The notes under the pieces are model-generated. The model ran no database searches. It had not been told where the DNA came from and worked only from the letters and a program-made list of their open reading frames with translations. Shown here in pieces: positions 38,378 through 50,558 of a DNA stretch of 64,000 nt. Source of the DNA: Rotaria macrura. Taxonomy: Eukaryota; Rotifera; Eurotatoria; Philodinida; Philodinidae. Within the stretch, counting starts at the first letter, position 1; each line of letters opens with the position of its first letter. The position numbers and the translations under genes were made by a program. The DNA is taken from NCBI GenBank assembly GCA_900239685.1, contig OENT01000356.1, positions 38,479-102,478 of the forward strand. The letters are read 5' to 3'.

Positions 38378-41300
38378 ATGCAAGGGTTTTCTGTTTTATT
38401 TTTGTTCGCCACGGTAGCACTAATTAGTGGAACCGAGGAGCAAAAGAATTCAACAATTCCTGTCATTTCTTACAATAAAATTCAAGATTCAAGTAACAAT
38501 ATATGGATTAAAAAAATTGCAGCAACTAATGTCGACAAATTAAAATATCACGATGGTGAAGTCATTCTATTTCAAAATCAACTGAACTCGAATGACTTTT
38601 TCTTCACACCATTTCCACATATTGAACCGAATTTTACTATGTGCAAATACAACGATTTGAGCGGTCACAATGAGTTTACATTGACCGTTTCACTCTACAG
38701 TAGGACTCTAGTCGAATCAGTTAAAAATTATATTAAAGAACATCACACTATTTGCCGGACAAATCGCTGTACAGTTTCACTTTTGCCGATGCACTCTATT
38801 CGTCTCTTTCAAAAAGGGCTCATCACTACGTCTGCTAGAAAAAAATACACTGTGGATTCTGAATGGCATAGTAATACACAACTTCGGGAAACAATTGAAT
38901 TCATCATCTACACAGCCAACATGTCCATTTGCAAAACTTTAAAGGATACAATCATCGACGATTGCCGCTTGCCGAATTTTGAAGTTCACTACTTACTACA
39001 CGGTCAAAAGACAACAACTAGAAAGCTTGAAATCACCACGGAAGATGTAACGAAAACACTGATGTACAATCGAATACAATCTCAATTTCCTCCAAATTAT
39101 CAAGGTACAGTCGTATTAACTGATAGTGACTATAAAGATCTCTTAACTGAAACCATGGATCAAATTACAATAAATTTACAAGTCGAAGAAGGCTTTGGGG
39201 GCATAGAAAATCCAGCTGCGATTGATCGTCTCCTTGATCATCAGCTAAAATACAGACAAGCTCGTTTGACAAGAGTCAATGATCGTCTTTGGGAATCTCT
39301 TTATTGGACACCTGAGATCACACGACCTGATCGATTATCGGAAGTGTTGAATAAACTTATAGAGAAACATGATCTAGACTCCAATAAATATCGTTACAAT
39401 TATTCGAATATTGATGAAGCAATCAAACAAACTTTAACACTGGACGATAGAAAAAAACTGAACGAATTAGAAAAATATCTACTAACACATCATCAAAACA
39501 TTACGCGTACAGATGATGCTGATGTCCAAGACAATGCTGCAATCGACAATGATGTTTTATCCAATGTCGGTGGGATAAGTTTAGGAGTCAATGTCGGCTT
39601 TAGTGTTTCTGATAGGATTATGAACAGTGAAAGCTTATTAAATGATAGTTTAGCCCATAGCAAGATAGAAACAAGCCGATTACACGACATAGAAAAAAAA
39701 AGAAAAAATCATTCGGCATTTACTCTACAACGAGTGGATGTAGAAAATCTTATTCGCTCTATGTCAGAGCATGTTGAACTCGATAGTAATATTATAAAAC
39801 CGAAACCGATCAATGTTACGCTTGTGAACTTAAGATTTTTGAAATCTGGTGCAAAGTTGGTGTCCAACACGATTTTGATAAAAAGTTCCACAGATGTGCA
39901 TGTTTTACCCCTTCATTGTCCATATGAGTACCGTCGTACCTCGTCAGCTAATACATGGCTTGAAGAAAAATATGATCGCTTATCAGATACTATACGTGAA
40001 TCGCACAGGAACTTAACCGCAAGAATAACAACGATGAACCTGACAGTAGGTGCAATTGAATCACGTCTTAGTGAAAAAATGGCTGAAAATATCAACATAT
40101 CTAAAATGTTGATAGATGCTGTTGAAACTCGTTTAATAGAGAAGATAGAACAAAGCAAAGTTCATCGAACCCGAACAGGTACTTTTTTGTCGCTCACTCT
40201 TTAGACTCTGCCTTACGTTCATGTACAAAAAGCTTAATTTTATCAAAGATAAAAGGCTATCTTGTCAATTCATGTTTACTCAAGATAAACTATTTCAACT
40301 ACTAAGTGTGTATGAGTGTTGAAAAAATACAAAAAATGACTAAGGACTACAATATAACAAAGAACGTGAGTAGGTTAGGAAACTAAGCCAGCTAATAGGC
40401 AACATTACATGTCAATGAATAATCTATTCTAGAATATCCAGAAAACTTGGTAGAAGTATCTTCAGTACTTTTTGCTCGATTTCTTTGTTCCCTAAACAAA
40501 CTTCAGATTAGACTTGTCATTTGCTTGGAAATGATTAGTAAAGCCGACTCTTGAACACTTCCAAATAGAACTACGAATAGCTTACAATAAATACTCATGG
40601 AATGTAGTTAGAATTTCTAGCTTAGATCTTCTTGTTATGTGTATTTTAATTTCATCACCGTATGATACTATTAGTATCAAGATCTTCCTGAACATTCCTC
40701 AAAATCTGCCGGAAATTTCATGAGAAATTCATATCCACATTGTGTTGAATGTCTAAAATGGCATGGTCGTTTGTTTTTCGTGCGATTTCGAATTCCTGGC
40801 TTTGAAAAACTAAGTTCTCTTAGACTGTCAGATTTAGAAACACAAGCATACTGAAATAAAAAAGCTGCAAATAGAATAATGAACTGTTTCAATACGAATT
40901 TTATGACATATTTTATGCCAATGTACCAGAAGTGTCCGTTCAATACTTTCATATATGCTCAGTATTAGAGTCTCAAAGTTTGTCCGATTTATTTGTCGGT
41001 ATATTTGCGTTCCTTAATTGAAAGTAGTCTACTCATCGTGTTTTCACTGATTCCCATATCTGTGGATATGCCTGTCGTTATGGGTATTAAGTAACCTAAT
41101 GTGCAGCCGATATATTTACACTGTTCTCCTATCACTGGACTCGAGTTATAGAATGAGCAATACAAGAATTGCTAATTTTTAGCGTACCTCAAATCGAGAA
41201 GAAAAGAAACAAGAGAGTGGAATAGTTGCAGAGAATCTTGCATAAATGTATTAGTATATGCACATAGGCATAAGTGCACAACGCAAGATAACTGATAAAC

Positions 41301-43479
41301 GAATATTCATATCAGTAGATATTCGATAAGGAATCAGGCGTAAGTATACGCACTCAGATACAAATCCAGAGACTCAGACATGAAGAAAATGGTTGGAAAA
41401 TGGTTAGTGTGTGCGTGCCACAGAAATAAAGGATTTGATAGCCATAAAATGGATAAGGCATTAAAATTAGGCATTATATTCATGAATAAAAAGTTGAAGA
41501 TTAAATTGAGGAATTAACGATATATCTGATACTGCTGATATGAAAATTATGAGTTAGATCTAGTAATATGAGGAATTCATAACAGACAGCATGTGTTTTA
41601 TATAGGGTACAGTAAATAATCGGGTTATTAGTGAACTTCAAAAATGAATTCAGCAAGTTTCTAAAACAATACATTATCATGATTCGAAGCAAGAAGCATC
41701 TTTACCTCTAATACTTTTTAGATCCGATAGACAAGAAAAGGATTTAGAAGCAAAACTACAGAGCCGTCAAAGGTTCGTTAAAATCTGTAGGGTTTCTATA
41801 TTTAGCACCTTGGGTATTCTTTTGAAACTTCTCGACTTCTTAATTTTTCTTGAAAGCAATCATCTTGTATAGGGTGCTTACTGTACAGCTCAGAAGTAAA
41901 GGTTCGTCTTCAATACCTAGACGAGAGTCCCATTTTGGTTTAGTAGCTTGCTAAACATTGTTTTTAGACAGCCTTGAAAATTAGATTGAGCGTTTCTTAT
42001 GCACTACTTATTACAATCGTAGAAATATTTTTGGAAGAATTAGCAAAGAATTAAAGTCAGCATCATACCGGGTGCCCCATAACTAGTGGCCGCTTTTGTA
42101 TTTCTTACGCTGGCAAATAAATACGTTTCATTAGAAAATAGAATATATCACATGATGCAGTGGGAAAAGCTCCACAACTTGCCCGATAAATCGTACTTTA
42201 ATGCTGCCCTTTTCGTTTTTGAAGCCAGCAAAATTCTGTAAGACAAATTTCCGATGCTGCGACAGGTGAACACACATAATGTGGCCTTTCTGTAAAGAAA
42301 ATTACAAAAGTTAAATAAGTTTTACTTTCTACATTGTAAAGCTTTTCACGTTGCATCTTGGGTATATTCTGCTTTTTCCGGAAAAGGTTTTTTGACGATG
42401 ATAAAATGGAATTAGAAAAACAAGAAATTCCTCTTTCGTTTAGAATAAAATAATGTTTGCATACCTTCGTAAATCGATCACACAGAGTTTCACTCATTTT
42501 GACAACAACATATTAGTTGCCCTTTGTAATTCGTACAGCTTTTCAGGCTACAGTTTGTGTTATAGTTTGTTTTTTTAAGAAAGTTTGTTAAATTACGCAA
42601 TATATAGACGAAACAAATAAGAAGGAAGGACTTTTCCGAGCTTTAAAAACTGATCACTTGGAATTTAAATTGTTTTGAAAAATAAAAGTACAAAATTAAA
42701 ATTAGTTTTACTTTCTAGCTTGTAAAGCTTCCTAAGCTAAATCTTATGATGTCTTTTATCTTTTAAAATACAATATTTTAGCCCATGAAACGGCCCAATA
42801 GGAGAAAAAGTAATGATATTTTCGCAGCATCAGAAATTTGGTTTACAGAATTTCGCTTGTTCTGAAAAGAAAAATGAGCAGAATTTAAATATGCTTTGCC
42901 ATGAAGGTTGTAGAGCTTTTTGCACTGCATCTTGTGGTATATTCTCTTTTTTAATAAAACACATTTGTATATCAGAATAAGAAATACAAAAACCGGCCTT
43001 GCAATATGGGGTATCCGTTACTTTGATAGAACCTTAAAACAGTCACTGTGATAATTCTTTTTTTGATAGAAAGTACTGTGCCTGTAGCACCCACAAATCA
43101 ATTCAATGCCGAAAAAACAAAAGAATGGCTTACGCTCTCAGCTACATTCAAACAAAATCATTCGTTTCATCGAGCTTTTATTGATGCCGACAATAATATG
43201 ACTTCGGGCTTTTTTATCACCCCCATAGGAGCTGACTTATTGGTTGAAAATGATTGGTATTACAGTTACAAAAGCAAAAACGGAATTGATTGGTCGTGGG
43301 AAAAGCTCGGTCACGTAGCAAAGCAATCGAACAACAACATGCAGTATGTTTGGCGGTTGCCGTTATCTAGCTTGAAGCGCTCCATTATGCCAACGAGCAA
43401 GGTGCTATTTTCAGTTGAAACTAATGGTAAAACAGAGTATTTTTCAGAAATACCAATTACAGTTGTTGACAGTGAATAG
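38378..43479 (+). CDS. Secreted glycoprotein-like, coiled coil plus C-terminal domain (736 aa, two exons)
   Basis: Exons are 38378-40178 and 43070-43479, joined GT-AG in phase 1 across a 2.9-kb intron. An ATG 33 nt upstream (38345) is in frame, but a 3' splice site (TTTTCAG) lies between the two, so 38378 is chosen. The start then yields a clean signal peptide (MQGFSVLFLFATVALISG). The N-terminal 350 residues include FFFTPFPHIEPNF and SLYSRTLVESV and look like a lineage-restricted family I associate with bdelloid rotifers, though I cannot name it. There are many N-x-S/T sites. A heptad-rich coiled-coil segment (about residues 530-600) precedes the second exon. That exon encodes about 136 residues with FIDADNNMTSGFF, GADLLVEN and a Trp-Ser-Trp, resembling a beta-rich domain of secreted proteins (IDxDNN...TGF...GAD). 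It is probably extracellular; partner and role are unknown. AATAAA lies at 43734-43739. Confidence 0.8.
40677..40952 (-). CDS. Possible secreted peptide precursor, 91 aa, antisense in intron of gene 4
   Basis: This is a single-exon frame with ATG at 40952. Residues about 10-38 are hydrophobic and could act as a signal sequence, though the amino-terminal part is long. After it come basic sites (RNRTKNKR) followed by PCHFRHSTQCG, a nine-residue loop closed by two Cys, and a tail ending FEEC. Dibasic cleavage followed by a small disulfide loop is typical of neuropeptide or hormone precursors. Alternatively, an AG at the TTATTTCAG inside the frame could be the acceptor of a spliced gene. The length alone is within chance for this base composition, so the support is the protein-like layout only. 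Confidence 0.4.
   Translation of the reverse strand: MKVLNGHFWYIGIKYVIKFVLKQFIILFAAFLFQYACVSKSDSLRELSFSKPGIRNRTKNKRPCHFRHSTQCGYEFLMKFPADFEECSGRS
42069..43013. mobile_element. Foldback element of about 945 bp in the intron of gene 4
   Basis: The left end (near CGGGTGCCCCATAACTAGTG) and right end are inverse, with mismatches. The match resumes inward: ATATCACATGATGCAGTG at about 42146 pairs with the inverse CACTGCATCTTGTGGTAT at about 42932. A GCTGCGACA-containing stretch near 42255 pairs with 42825-42870. The unit TTTTACTTTCTA-GTAAAGCTT is also repeated inside in different orientations. No transposase frame and no clear target duplication were found. Confidence 0.65.
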
Positions 43480-44652
43480 TTGGCACAAGATTAAATCATT
43501 GTTTTTTGCAATTCTTTGTTGTTCATACACCAATGGTATGTTTTGACGTGAATTACAACTCTGTAAGTTGCTGATACTAATTATACCAGACGACGATGTT
43601 TCTTTCTTCATTGTTGTGTTTCTCTAACCTACTGTTCCTCTCTATGCTGTATCTCTCTCTGCTTTACTTTTTATTCTAGCATAAGCATTTTTCCTATGTG
43701 TAGCTGTAATCTTAGAAAAATTTGAAGTTGCTAAATAAAGATCACTCTAGAAGATTCTGGAATGTCATTCTCTTCAGTTAGGAATCACAAGATGATTGTC
43801 TCTGTCAAAAAAGAATGTTATTATCATGTGGTTTCGTATTCAAACTATACAGTTATAATCGAATAACTTTTGTTTAGATAGTTCAATGGAGTTAAAGGAA
43901 AGCAAACCGGCTCATGACTTGTTGAATGGACAGGGTGAATCAAATAGTGACAAGAAATGTTTCACAGGAATAGATTCAATAAAAAATTAGGAAAAAATCT
44001 TAATGATAAATTACTCCTCTTTGATTGGCAATATTTGAGGAGTACACCGTAGTTAATGTATTGAATTCAAGGAAACCAAATGGGTATCGTATGAACTAAG
44101 AGTATGTTAAAGGAATGCTTTAGTACTTGAGTATTTTAGGGCACTTTTTGGGACTTTTGTACTTACAAATAACTCTAGAATGCTTATGGGTGACTCAATC
44201 GACTTACTTATTAACATGTTTTCATACAATACCTTAGACACCAGATAAGTAACCAACGCCGTAGTGTTTGATCAGTACTGGACACTAAGAAAATACACGA
44301 TAGAATGTTTTGCTGAAAATTACCTCGGTGTACGCGTACCTTGATTTCGGTATATTCACTGATTCATTTTCTGTGTACATAAATATAAAATTCTCTTAGT
44401 ACTCTTTTATACAGTAATATAGAATCGATTAGCAAAAACAAAGTAAAACAAAAACAGTTGGATTAAAATGAAGGAACAAGGTCATAAAGATAAGCCTCAT
44501 GAATAAAAAATAACATTTTCAATAATCCTTATTCATCTGTACGAAACTAGCGGTTCCTCCAAAACGAGCAATTAAATTACAGAAAGTTCTTGATGACACT
44601 CGTTCTTCGACTATAGTCATGCCCGTCATGTTCAAACAAGTTCAGATCTGAC
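43480..44652. other. 3' flank of gene 4, no further gene seen
   Basis: It contains the probable polyadenylation signal AATAAA at 43734-43739. The remaining sequence shows no coding exon or repeat that I can support. Confidence 0.5.
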
Positions 44653-44654
44653 TA

Positions 44655-45835
44655 ACCTATGTCAAGAAAGTCTTCGTACAAAATTGGTTTTATTTTTCTT
44701 CTTCAACTTGAAGTTTTTATATTCCATTTCTTGTATCCAATGAAAGAACATATATAAGTGTTCATGATATTAAGAAGAACACGCTTCATAGGGTCCAGGA
44801 TCAGCAATTTTTCGTAGTGGTTTACGTATAGCTAAAAACATTTGCTGGAAAATTCCTATATCGATTTCTTTCAATTTTTTCGTAATTCGCCTCTGTAATT
44901 GATTGATTGTCTTCCCTTCCCAGCCTTCATTTTATATCATATCCTTCAGTTTTGACCATAAAGTTTCAATCGGACGTGCTTGAGGACGATTTTGAGGATT
45001 AAATTCTTTATGCACGAATTTCACGGCATTTTCATCCAAATACCGCATGACATTGTGACCATAATGACTCGAAGCTAAATTGGGCCAAAACAATACTTTT
45101 TCTTTGTTATGATGGCTTGCAATAAATGGCATCAATCGTGCCATAGTACATTTATCCAAGTAGGTTGTTTAACCAACAGCTTGCTTTTGTTTTGATAAAA
45201 AACAGTTTCGAAATTCCATTTTCAGATATTGCAATCCAAACTAATATTTTTGGTTCAGATTTCTGAATTCTGTTAAATTTGATTGTGGTGGTGTAGTACG
45301 TTTATATCAGACGTATAAAATCCACGGTTAGTTGGCACAGATTGATCTTGTAATAAAAAATATTTTACACCATCCATTATTAATTCAAAATCCCTGTTTG
45401 ACAGCATGCGATATAATCGACGTGAAGAAATTCCTGTTTTTTTATTTACAAGATGTTTGAGTCGTGTTAATTTTCCAAGAGACGATTTCTTTGGACGATC
45501 AGATCTTGGTTTGTCACCAACATAGCCAGATTCTTCGTACTTGTTAGCGATACTACATATGGTTTAACGAGGAATTTTTTCTTGTAAAAAATGTTTTACT
45601 GTAATTTGTTTTTGCTTGTTTCCTGTGTGGATGTAGTGTTGTACAACCCACTTTTGCAGGTGCTCTCGATCGATATGTGTCATTTTAAGGAAAAGACGTT
45701 CTTGATAATAGTTTTTACATACAATGAACACTCTCTCAGTGCTCCATCAGTTGGTGTGCAAAAGTGGTAAAAATCACCAATGAAGTGTGAGCTGTATGTA
45801 CGACTAGTTTGTACGAAGACTTTCTTGACATAGGT
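44655..45835 (-). mobile_element. Tc1/mariner (IS630-like) element, 1181 bp, inactive
   Basis: The terminal inverted repeats are 28 bp and start ACCTATGTCAAGAAAGTCTT. They are flanked on both sides by the TA target duplication (44653-44654 and 45836-45837). The interior is a broken transposase on the minus strand. The intact ends suggest the element jumped as a unit and then decayed in place. Confidence 0.9.
44770..45683 (-). pseudogene. Broken IS630/Tc1-like transposase
   Basis: Translation of the minus strand from ATG 45683 gives a recognisable transposase with at least three in-frame stops and a frameshift. A helix-turn-helix part precedes KPRSDRPKK. The catalytic part includes ILVWIAISENG, LFWPNLASSHY and PQARPIETLW. 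In relatives the second motif is usually WPDLASSHY, so the catalytic Asp has become Asn here. A TAA after the KLKDMI segment (near 44932) cuts off the last 50 codons, which are still readable to a stop at 44770. The longest open piece is 45159-44932. Confidence 0.85.
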
Positions 45836-46264
45836 TATCACTCGGTGAACAGTGAACAGTGAACAGTATCCTACACGGATTCAACACGATTTTCTATATT
45901 GCATCAAGTAAACCTCGAATAAATTATAGAAAAAGATATGCTCGTCTCAATGGTCTTATCAACATTTGGCTGGTATTGAAAAAGATTGGTCAAATATCAA
46001 ATTTACTGATGCAAGTAATTTTGAAATATTGAATCGAAAGCATCAGCTTTATACATCTCGATTTCGGAAGGATTCAAAACGATTTGAACGATCTCAACAA
46101 CGGGTATGTACAGACGTTGATGTGAGTATTAGGTCTTATCCAGAATGTCGTGGTCTAGGGTTGCTAGTTTTCTACAATGGGCTGTTAAATGCACATAAAT
46201 ATATTGATATACTTGGTACGCATGTACCAACAGTATTTGAAAAATGTTTACCTCAGTACCCATG

Positions 46265-46480
46265 TCGCCTCTTTTTTTGCAACTGCGCCGTAGTTACGCG
46301 TAGAGCCAATTTTACGCCGCAATTATGCGTAACTACGCCGCATTCATCGCAGTGAAGGTCTCTATAAGAAACTACGCTTACTGCGATTTTTTTATCGTAA
46401 TTACGCATAACTACGTCGCAATTTTCCGTAATTACGGGTCACAGTGCGATCGCAGTTTCATCGTAATGAAACACATGGGT
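46265..46480. repeat. Insert of iterated ACTACG/TTACGC motifs
   Basis: The stretch is dense in TAGTTACGCG, AACTACGCCGCA and GTAATTACG-like units, in both orientations, and is far richer in CpG than its surroundings. It interrupts the Tc1-like transposase between the first and second catalytic motifs. CATG occurs at both borders and may be a short target duplication. Confidence 0.55.
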
Positions 46481-46524
46481 AATCTCATGAAATTTTACTT
46501 CAGCAAAATAATACTCGTCCTGAT

Positions 46525-46990
46525 TAGGGGTGGCACTTTAACTTTACTTTAAAGTTAAAGTTAAAGTGGTTTACTTTAAGTTTGTTTTTAAAGTTAAAGT
46601 GAATTTTCTTTTCGTATTTATCACTACCCGGACTGGTTGATTGATACTCACTAGACCCTCTGCAACCAATAAGACGCCAAAAAAATGAAAAATAAAACAA
46701 TTTAAAACGACTTTAAGTAACTTTAAACGTTGATCTTAAAGTTTAAAGTGGTTTAAAGTCGAGTAAAACTAGTTTATTTTTTCATTCTGTTACGTCTCAT
46801 AGGCTGCAACGAGCCTAGCGAGCATCAATCTATAATTCCGGATAGTGATAAGTATAAAAAAGAAAATTCACTTTAACTTTAAAAACAAAGTTAAAGTAAA
46901 TCACTTTAACTTTAGCCTTTAAAGTTAAAGTAAAAAAACTTTAACTTTAACACTTTACTTAAAGTTTTTAAAGTTAAAGTGCCACCCCTA
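46525..46990. mobile_element. hAT-like foldback MITE, 466 bp
   Basis: The ends are TAGGGGTGGCACTTTAAC and its exact inverse, flanked by a perfect 8-bp duplication, GTCCTGAT (46517-46524 and 46991-46998). Subterminal regions are arrays of AAAGTTAAAGT-like units. The arms stay complementary towards the centre (TTAAAGTGAATTTTCTTTT with the inverse near 46865-46885). No coding capacity. It lies within the Tc1-like transposase remnant, so it inserted later. Confidence 0.9.
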
Positions 46991-48102
46991 GTCCTGATCT
47001 TATCAATGAAAGCACAAACATATTTTAAGAAAGAGCATCTTCATCCTACTCCATGGTTAGCAAATAGTGCTGATTTAAACTTAATAGAGAACATTTGTTG
47101 TATGCTTGCGATGATGAACTTTTAAAGTTTAATATTACTAACACTGAAAAATTGAAAAATGCATTGCAAATAAAATAGCTGAAGATCTGAAATGAGATAG
47201 TACGAAAACGTTTTGAATACATGTCAACAAGACTTTGACAAGTAATCAATCGCCGAGGTTTTCCTGTCACTATTAGTCTTTCTAAAAACTGATTACGTTT
47301 ACTCATTTTTCATTTGTAGAAAAGTGGATATCAATCGAAGTATTACCCTCTTACTAAATATTGACTGAAAATATATATGATATTTCATATCACATGCTAT
47401 AGAGGTATATTAACTTAATCAGATTTCCAAACTCAATAGGTTTAAGTATTTATGTATATACTCTTACTGAATATTCTGAAGAGTATTAACTCGTATACTC
47501 TCAAAAACAGAGAGATCTTCTTAAGATTTGCAAGTTTTTCTGTGTTAAAGAAGTATATTTATTTAACCATTCGAATATCGATGTATAATGTAAAACAAAG
47601 GTATTTTTTAACAACTCTAAAATACAAAAGGAAATATCAAGATTCATCTTTCACTGGATTACAGAATAGATTTCCATGAATACATCTATATAATACTTCT
47701 AATTCCTATGAAATCACTTGAGTATTACAATTTTTATACCAACAAATTTACTGCAACGAGAGAAAGAACAGATGATGCTAATTTTCGGCTCTGAAAATAT
47801 GTCGATCTTCCTTGTTGAAATCAAATTGAAGCTGACTAGTAGTGACATTACCCCAAATAAATACTTCACTATCTCCACATATGGTTATATGACCATGAAG
47901 GTAGAAAATGAGGATTCAAAACAAATGCGATCTATTTTGTGGAAATCACATATATTTTCCAAGAAAATTTTGAGTGAAAGTTTTAAGGTGAACCTTTTGC
48001 GACTCCCTGCTCCTCTCTCCATTACAGACAAACCCGATAACAGAACCCCCCCCCTGTTTACAGACACTTAAAGCGCTCAAAATATTTTTTTTCGAAAAAA
48101 TC

Positions 48103-48155
48103 ATGTGAGCTCCACATTTCAGCCCCAAAAGGGGCTGCGATAACAAGGTTTTTTA
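48103..48155 (+). repeat. Short dispersed repeat, copy 2
   Basis: ATGTGAGCTCCACATTTCAG followed by CCCC and GGGGCTGCG matches 21088-21140. Confidence 0.45.
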
Positions 48156-49000
48156 TCTATTCGAATGAGAATTTTCTACAATAGCCAGTATCAAATGTAT
48201 GACAATATTCCGGAACTTTCACTGATATTCTGTGATTTTTTGTTAAGTTTAGTTTAAGACTGTTCGAAAACTCACCATGGACAAACGGTCTATACGATTT
48301 TTGTGGATTCGTGTCAGTCTAGGATAAATTTTGTAAACCATTTTCGTAGAAAATAAAATTCTCGATAAATACGCATTGTGGAAGATCGTTATTTAAAATT
48401 TATAAATTGTAATTAGACTGCATCAGGATGCGTTCAATCTATATTTTCCCATGGAAACAAGTATAGAGTATATATTTTTATTGATTAGCCACAAAGGAAG
48501 GCTGTTCTATTCAAGATGTATATTATGTTTGATCCGTTACTATTTCACTTTATTGAAATCTTTGATTGAATTTCAATGACACTTCTCTTGATTGAATTTT
48601 TTAAATGGAGATGAACAGACATAGTAGGAGCAAAAGAAATAGTGAGTATAATCACTATTGACGGATGTGATACCAGCAGGAACCCTTCATACTGTTCTAA
48701 ATTATCGGTAACGCTCAAAGGTTAGTTTGAAGTAACACTTAATAACTATAAATAATTATGTGTCTCCTTGAAACATCAATATATAAATAGCCATGAAAAT
48801 TCTTAACATCATTCAAATGAAACCATCAATATATAGATAAATTGTAATGGGCTCAATCTTGGGTTAAACCTGAAAGTCTTTTTAAAAAGGAGTGCCCAGT
48901 AGGAAGAAAACGATGTGTATACGACCACAAAGTGTTAAATACGGCTCGTGTACCAGACTCATGCTTCACCACCGTATTTAAATAGAGAACGCAAAGAAAA

Positions 49001-49242
49001 ATTTTGCCTGATTTTAATCGAATTATTGTGCAACAAAATCAAGATTTTAAATCGATTAATAATTTCGATTTTACTGCGAAATAATCTATTTTAATCAGAA
49101 AATTTCATATGGGAGAAGTAACAATATTAAATAATGATTAGGTCATGGTCAGGGATAATGAAAATTATCAGTCGATTTTAACTTTGATTTTGTTGCACAA
49201 TAATTCGATTAAAATGAACCAAAAATTTTCAGTGGGAAATGG
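49001..49242. repeat. Palindromic MITE-like element, about 240 bp
   Basis: The left arm holds TTTTAATCGAATTATTGTGC and ACAAAATCAA; the right arm (about 49155-49242) is the inverse and ends in CAGTGGG. The CCCA-TGAA end type is shared with the element at 56066-56435. Confidence 0.7.
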
Positions 49243-50558
49243 CCGCATGCGACCTCTGCACCGATACGAATACGGTGAAATTACGGTGAGAATACGGTCA
49301 TAAATCATCGACCTGGATTACCAAGTAAACGGTACTAGCACGGTTGTTTAAGATAAGTTACGACGTAGAAACGATCATTTACAGTGAAGCTACCGTAATT
49401 TATGGAGCCCCGTAAACTTCTTCCTCAGTAGGGACGTCATCAATGAAATCATCGTAAGGAGCTGTGTACAGAAAAAAAACGTAATATCATCATCTATATA
49501 AGTAATAAACGACAGGATATTTCGTAACTAAAAAATAGTGATTTCATGCATTTTATTCGAGTCTATTATTTACCAACATTCTTTATTCTTTCATTTTAAC
49601 TTTAAGAAAATGAAATGATCATACACTGAAATTTCATGCATTCATATACTTAATAGATTGCTTTCTTTTGCTATTCATTTTTTTTCTTATGACTGCTATT
49701 TAATTTGTACATCGATTAATTTTCATAAAGTGTCTTGAATAAACAAAAGATCATACTGTATTCTATATTATTTATTAGGTTTTATTTTTTGGACTGACTG
49801 TTTTTTAGAAAATAAGGACCAAAGATATTATTTTCAAAGACATGTTTAATTCTGTGTCTTATTTTCAAAGGTAAAGGGAAACATACTTTAATAATTTATT
49901 TAAAATTCAATGCATAAATGGGAACATCCCCAACGTTTTTATAAGACAATGGGGATTTTTCTCTCACACGTGCAAATCTTTTTACATCTTAAAGTCGTTT
50001 TTTCACCGTTTCTAACCAATTTTGTTGTCGTATAATCATCTTCATCACTATTTTTTTCGTTGTTTCTGTTAACGAAACTTCTTCACTCGAATGCTATACA
50101 ATATAGAATATTGTTTTAAAACTGCTTACTCGCGCATTCTCTCACTCATTCTCTGCTTTAAATCAATATTGACAAAGAAATAATGCTGTTAAAATACATT
50201 TTATAGCAGCACCCTATCAACGCACAGTTCTCTGTATGCCCCTTAACGCTTAGATTCACCGACGAAAAAGAAAATTCTTTCCTTTTCTTTTCTTTTCTCT
50301 CGTTTTTTATAACATAAAATATAATACTAAACGACATTTTATATTCCGTGTATACACATATTCGCTTTCGTTTGTTTCTTCTACTTGAATTAGATAAGAC
50401 ACCAAAGTAGTTTTTCCACTGTTTGTCGATAAGATTTATGTAAGGTAAAATTATGAATGTGACGTGCTAGGAAGAGTTTAGAACTCAATCAAAGTTTTGT
50501 AAATTCTTAGTTATTTTTTTCTTTATTTTTTTCTTCTCTCGTTACTATAGAATTAGAA

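Larger units (their letters stand above)
40179..43069 (+). other. Intron of gene 4 (2.9 kb)
   Basis: The donor GTACTT is at 40179 and the acceptor TTTGATAG ends at 43069. It contains the antisense peptide candidate and a foldback element that ends about 60 bp before the acceptor. Confidence 0.75.
45930..47306 (+). pseudogene. Second broken Tc1-like transposase, interrupted by insertions
   Basis: Recognisable fragments run in order: RKRYARLNGLI (one frame), then WSNIKFTDASNFEIL with the first catalytic Asp (45966-46263), then RGLGLLVFYNGLLNAHKYI. The second motif reads FQQNN (about 46500-46515), so the usual Asp is Asn. After the insertion at 46525-46990 it continues with WLANSADLNLIENI, the third catalytic Glu motif, and a C-terminal part near 47160-47290 with stops. 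An ACG/GCG-motif insert lies at about 46265-46470 and a hAT-like foldback at 46525-46990. The N-terminal part is missing. No terminal repeats were found. Confidence 0.8.
47307..50550. other. Gene-free region with repeats upstream of gene 5
   Basis: No coding exon was found. It contains a short dispersed repeat at 48103-48155, an inverted-repeat element at 49001-49242 and a stretch of ACGGT-type iterations at 49255-49400. The last 1 kb before gene 5 is AT-rich with T tracts. Confidence 0.45.
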
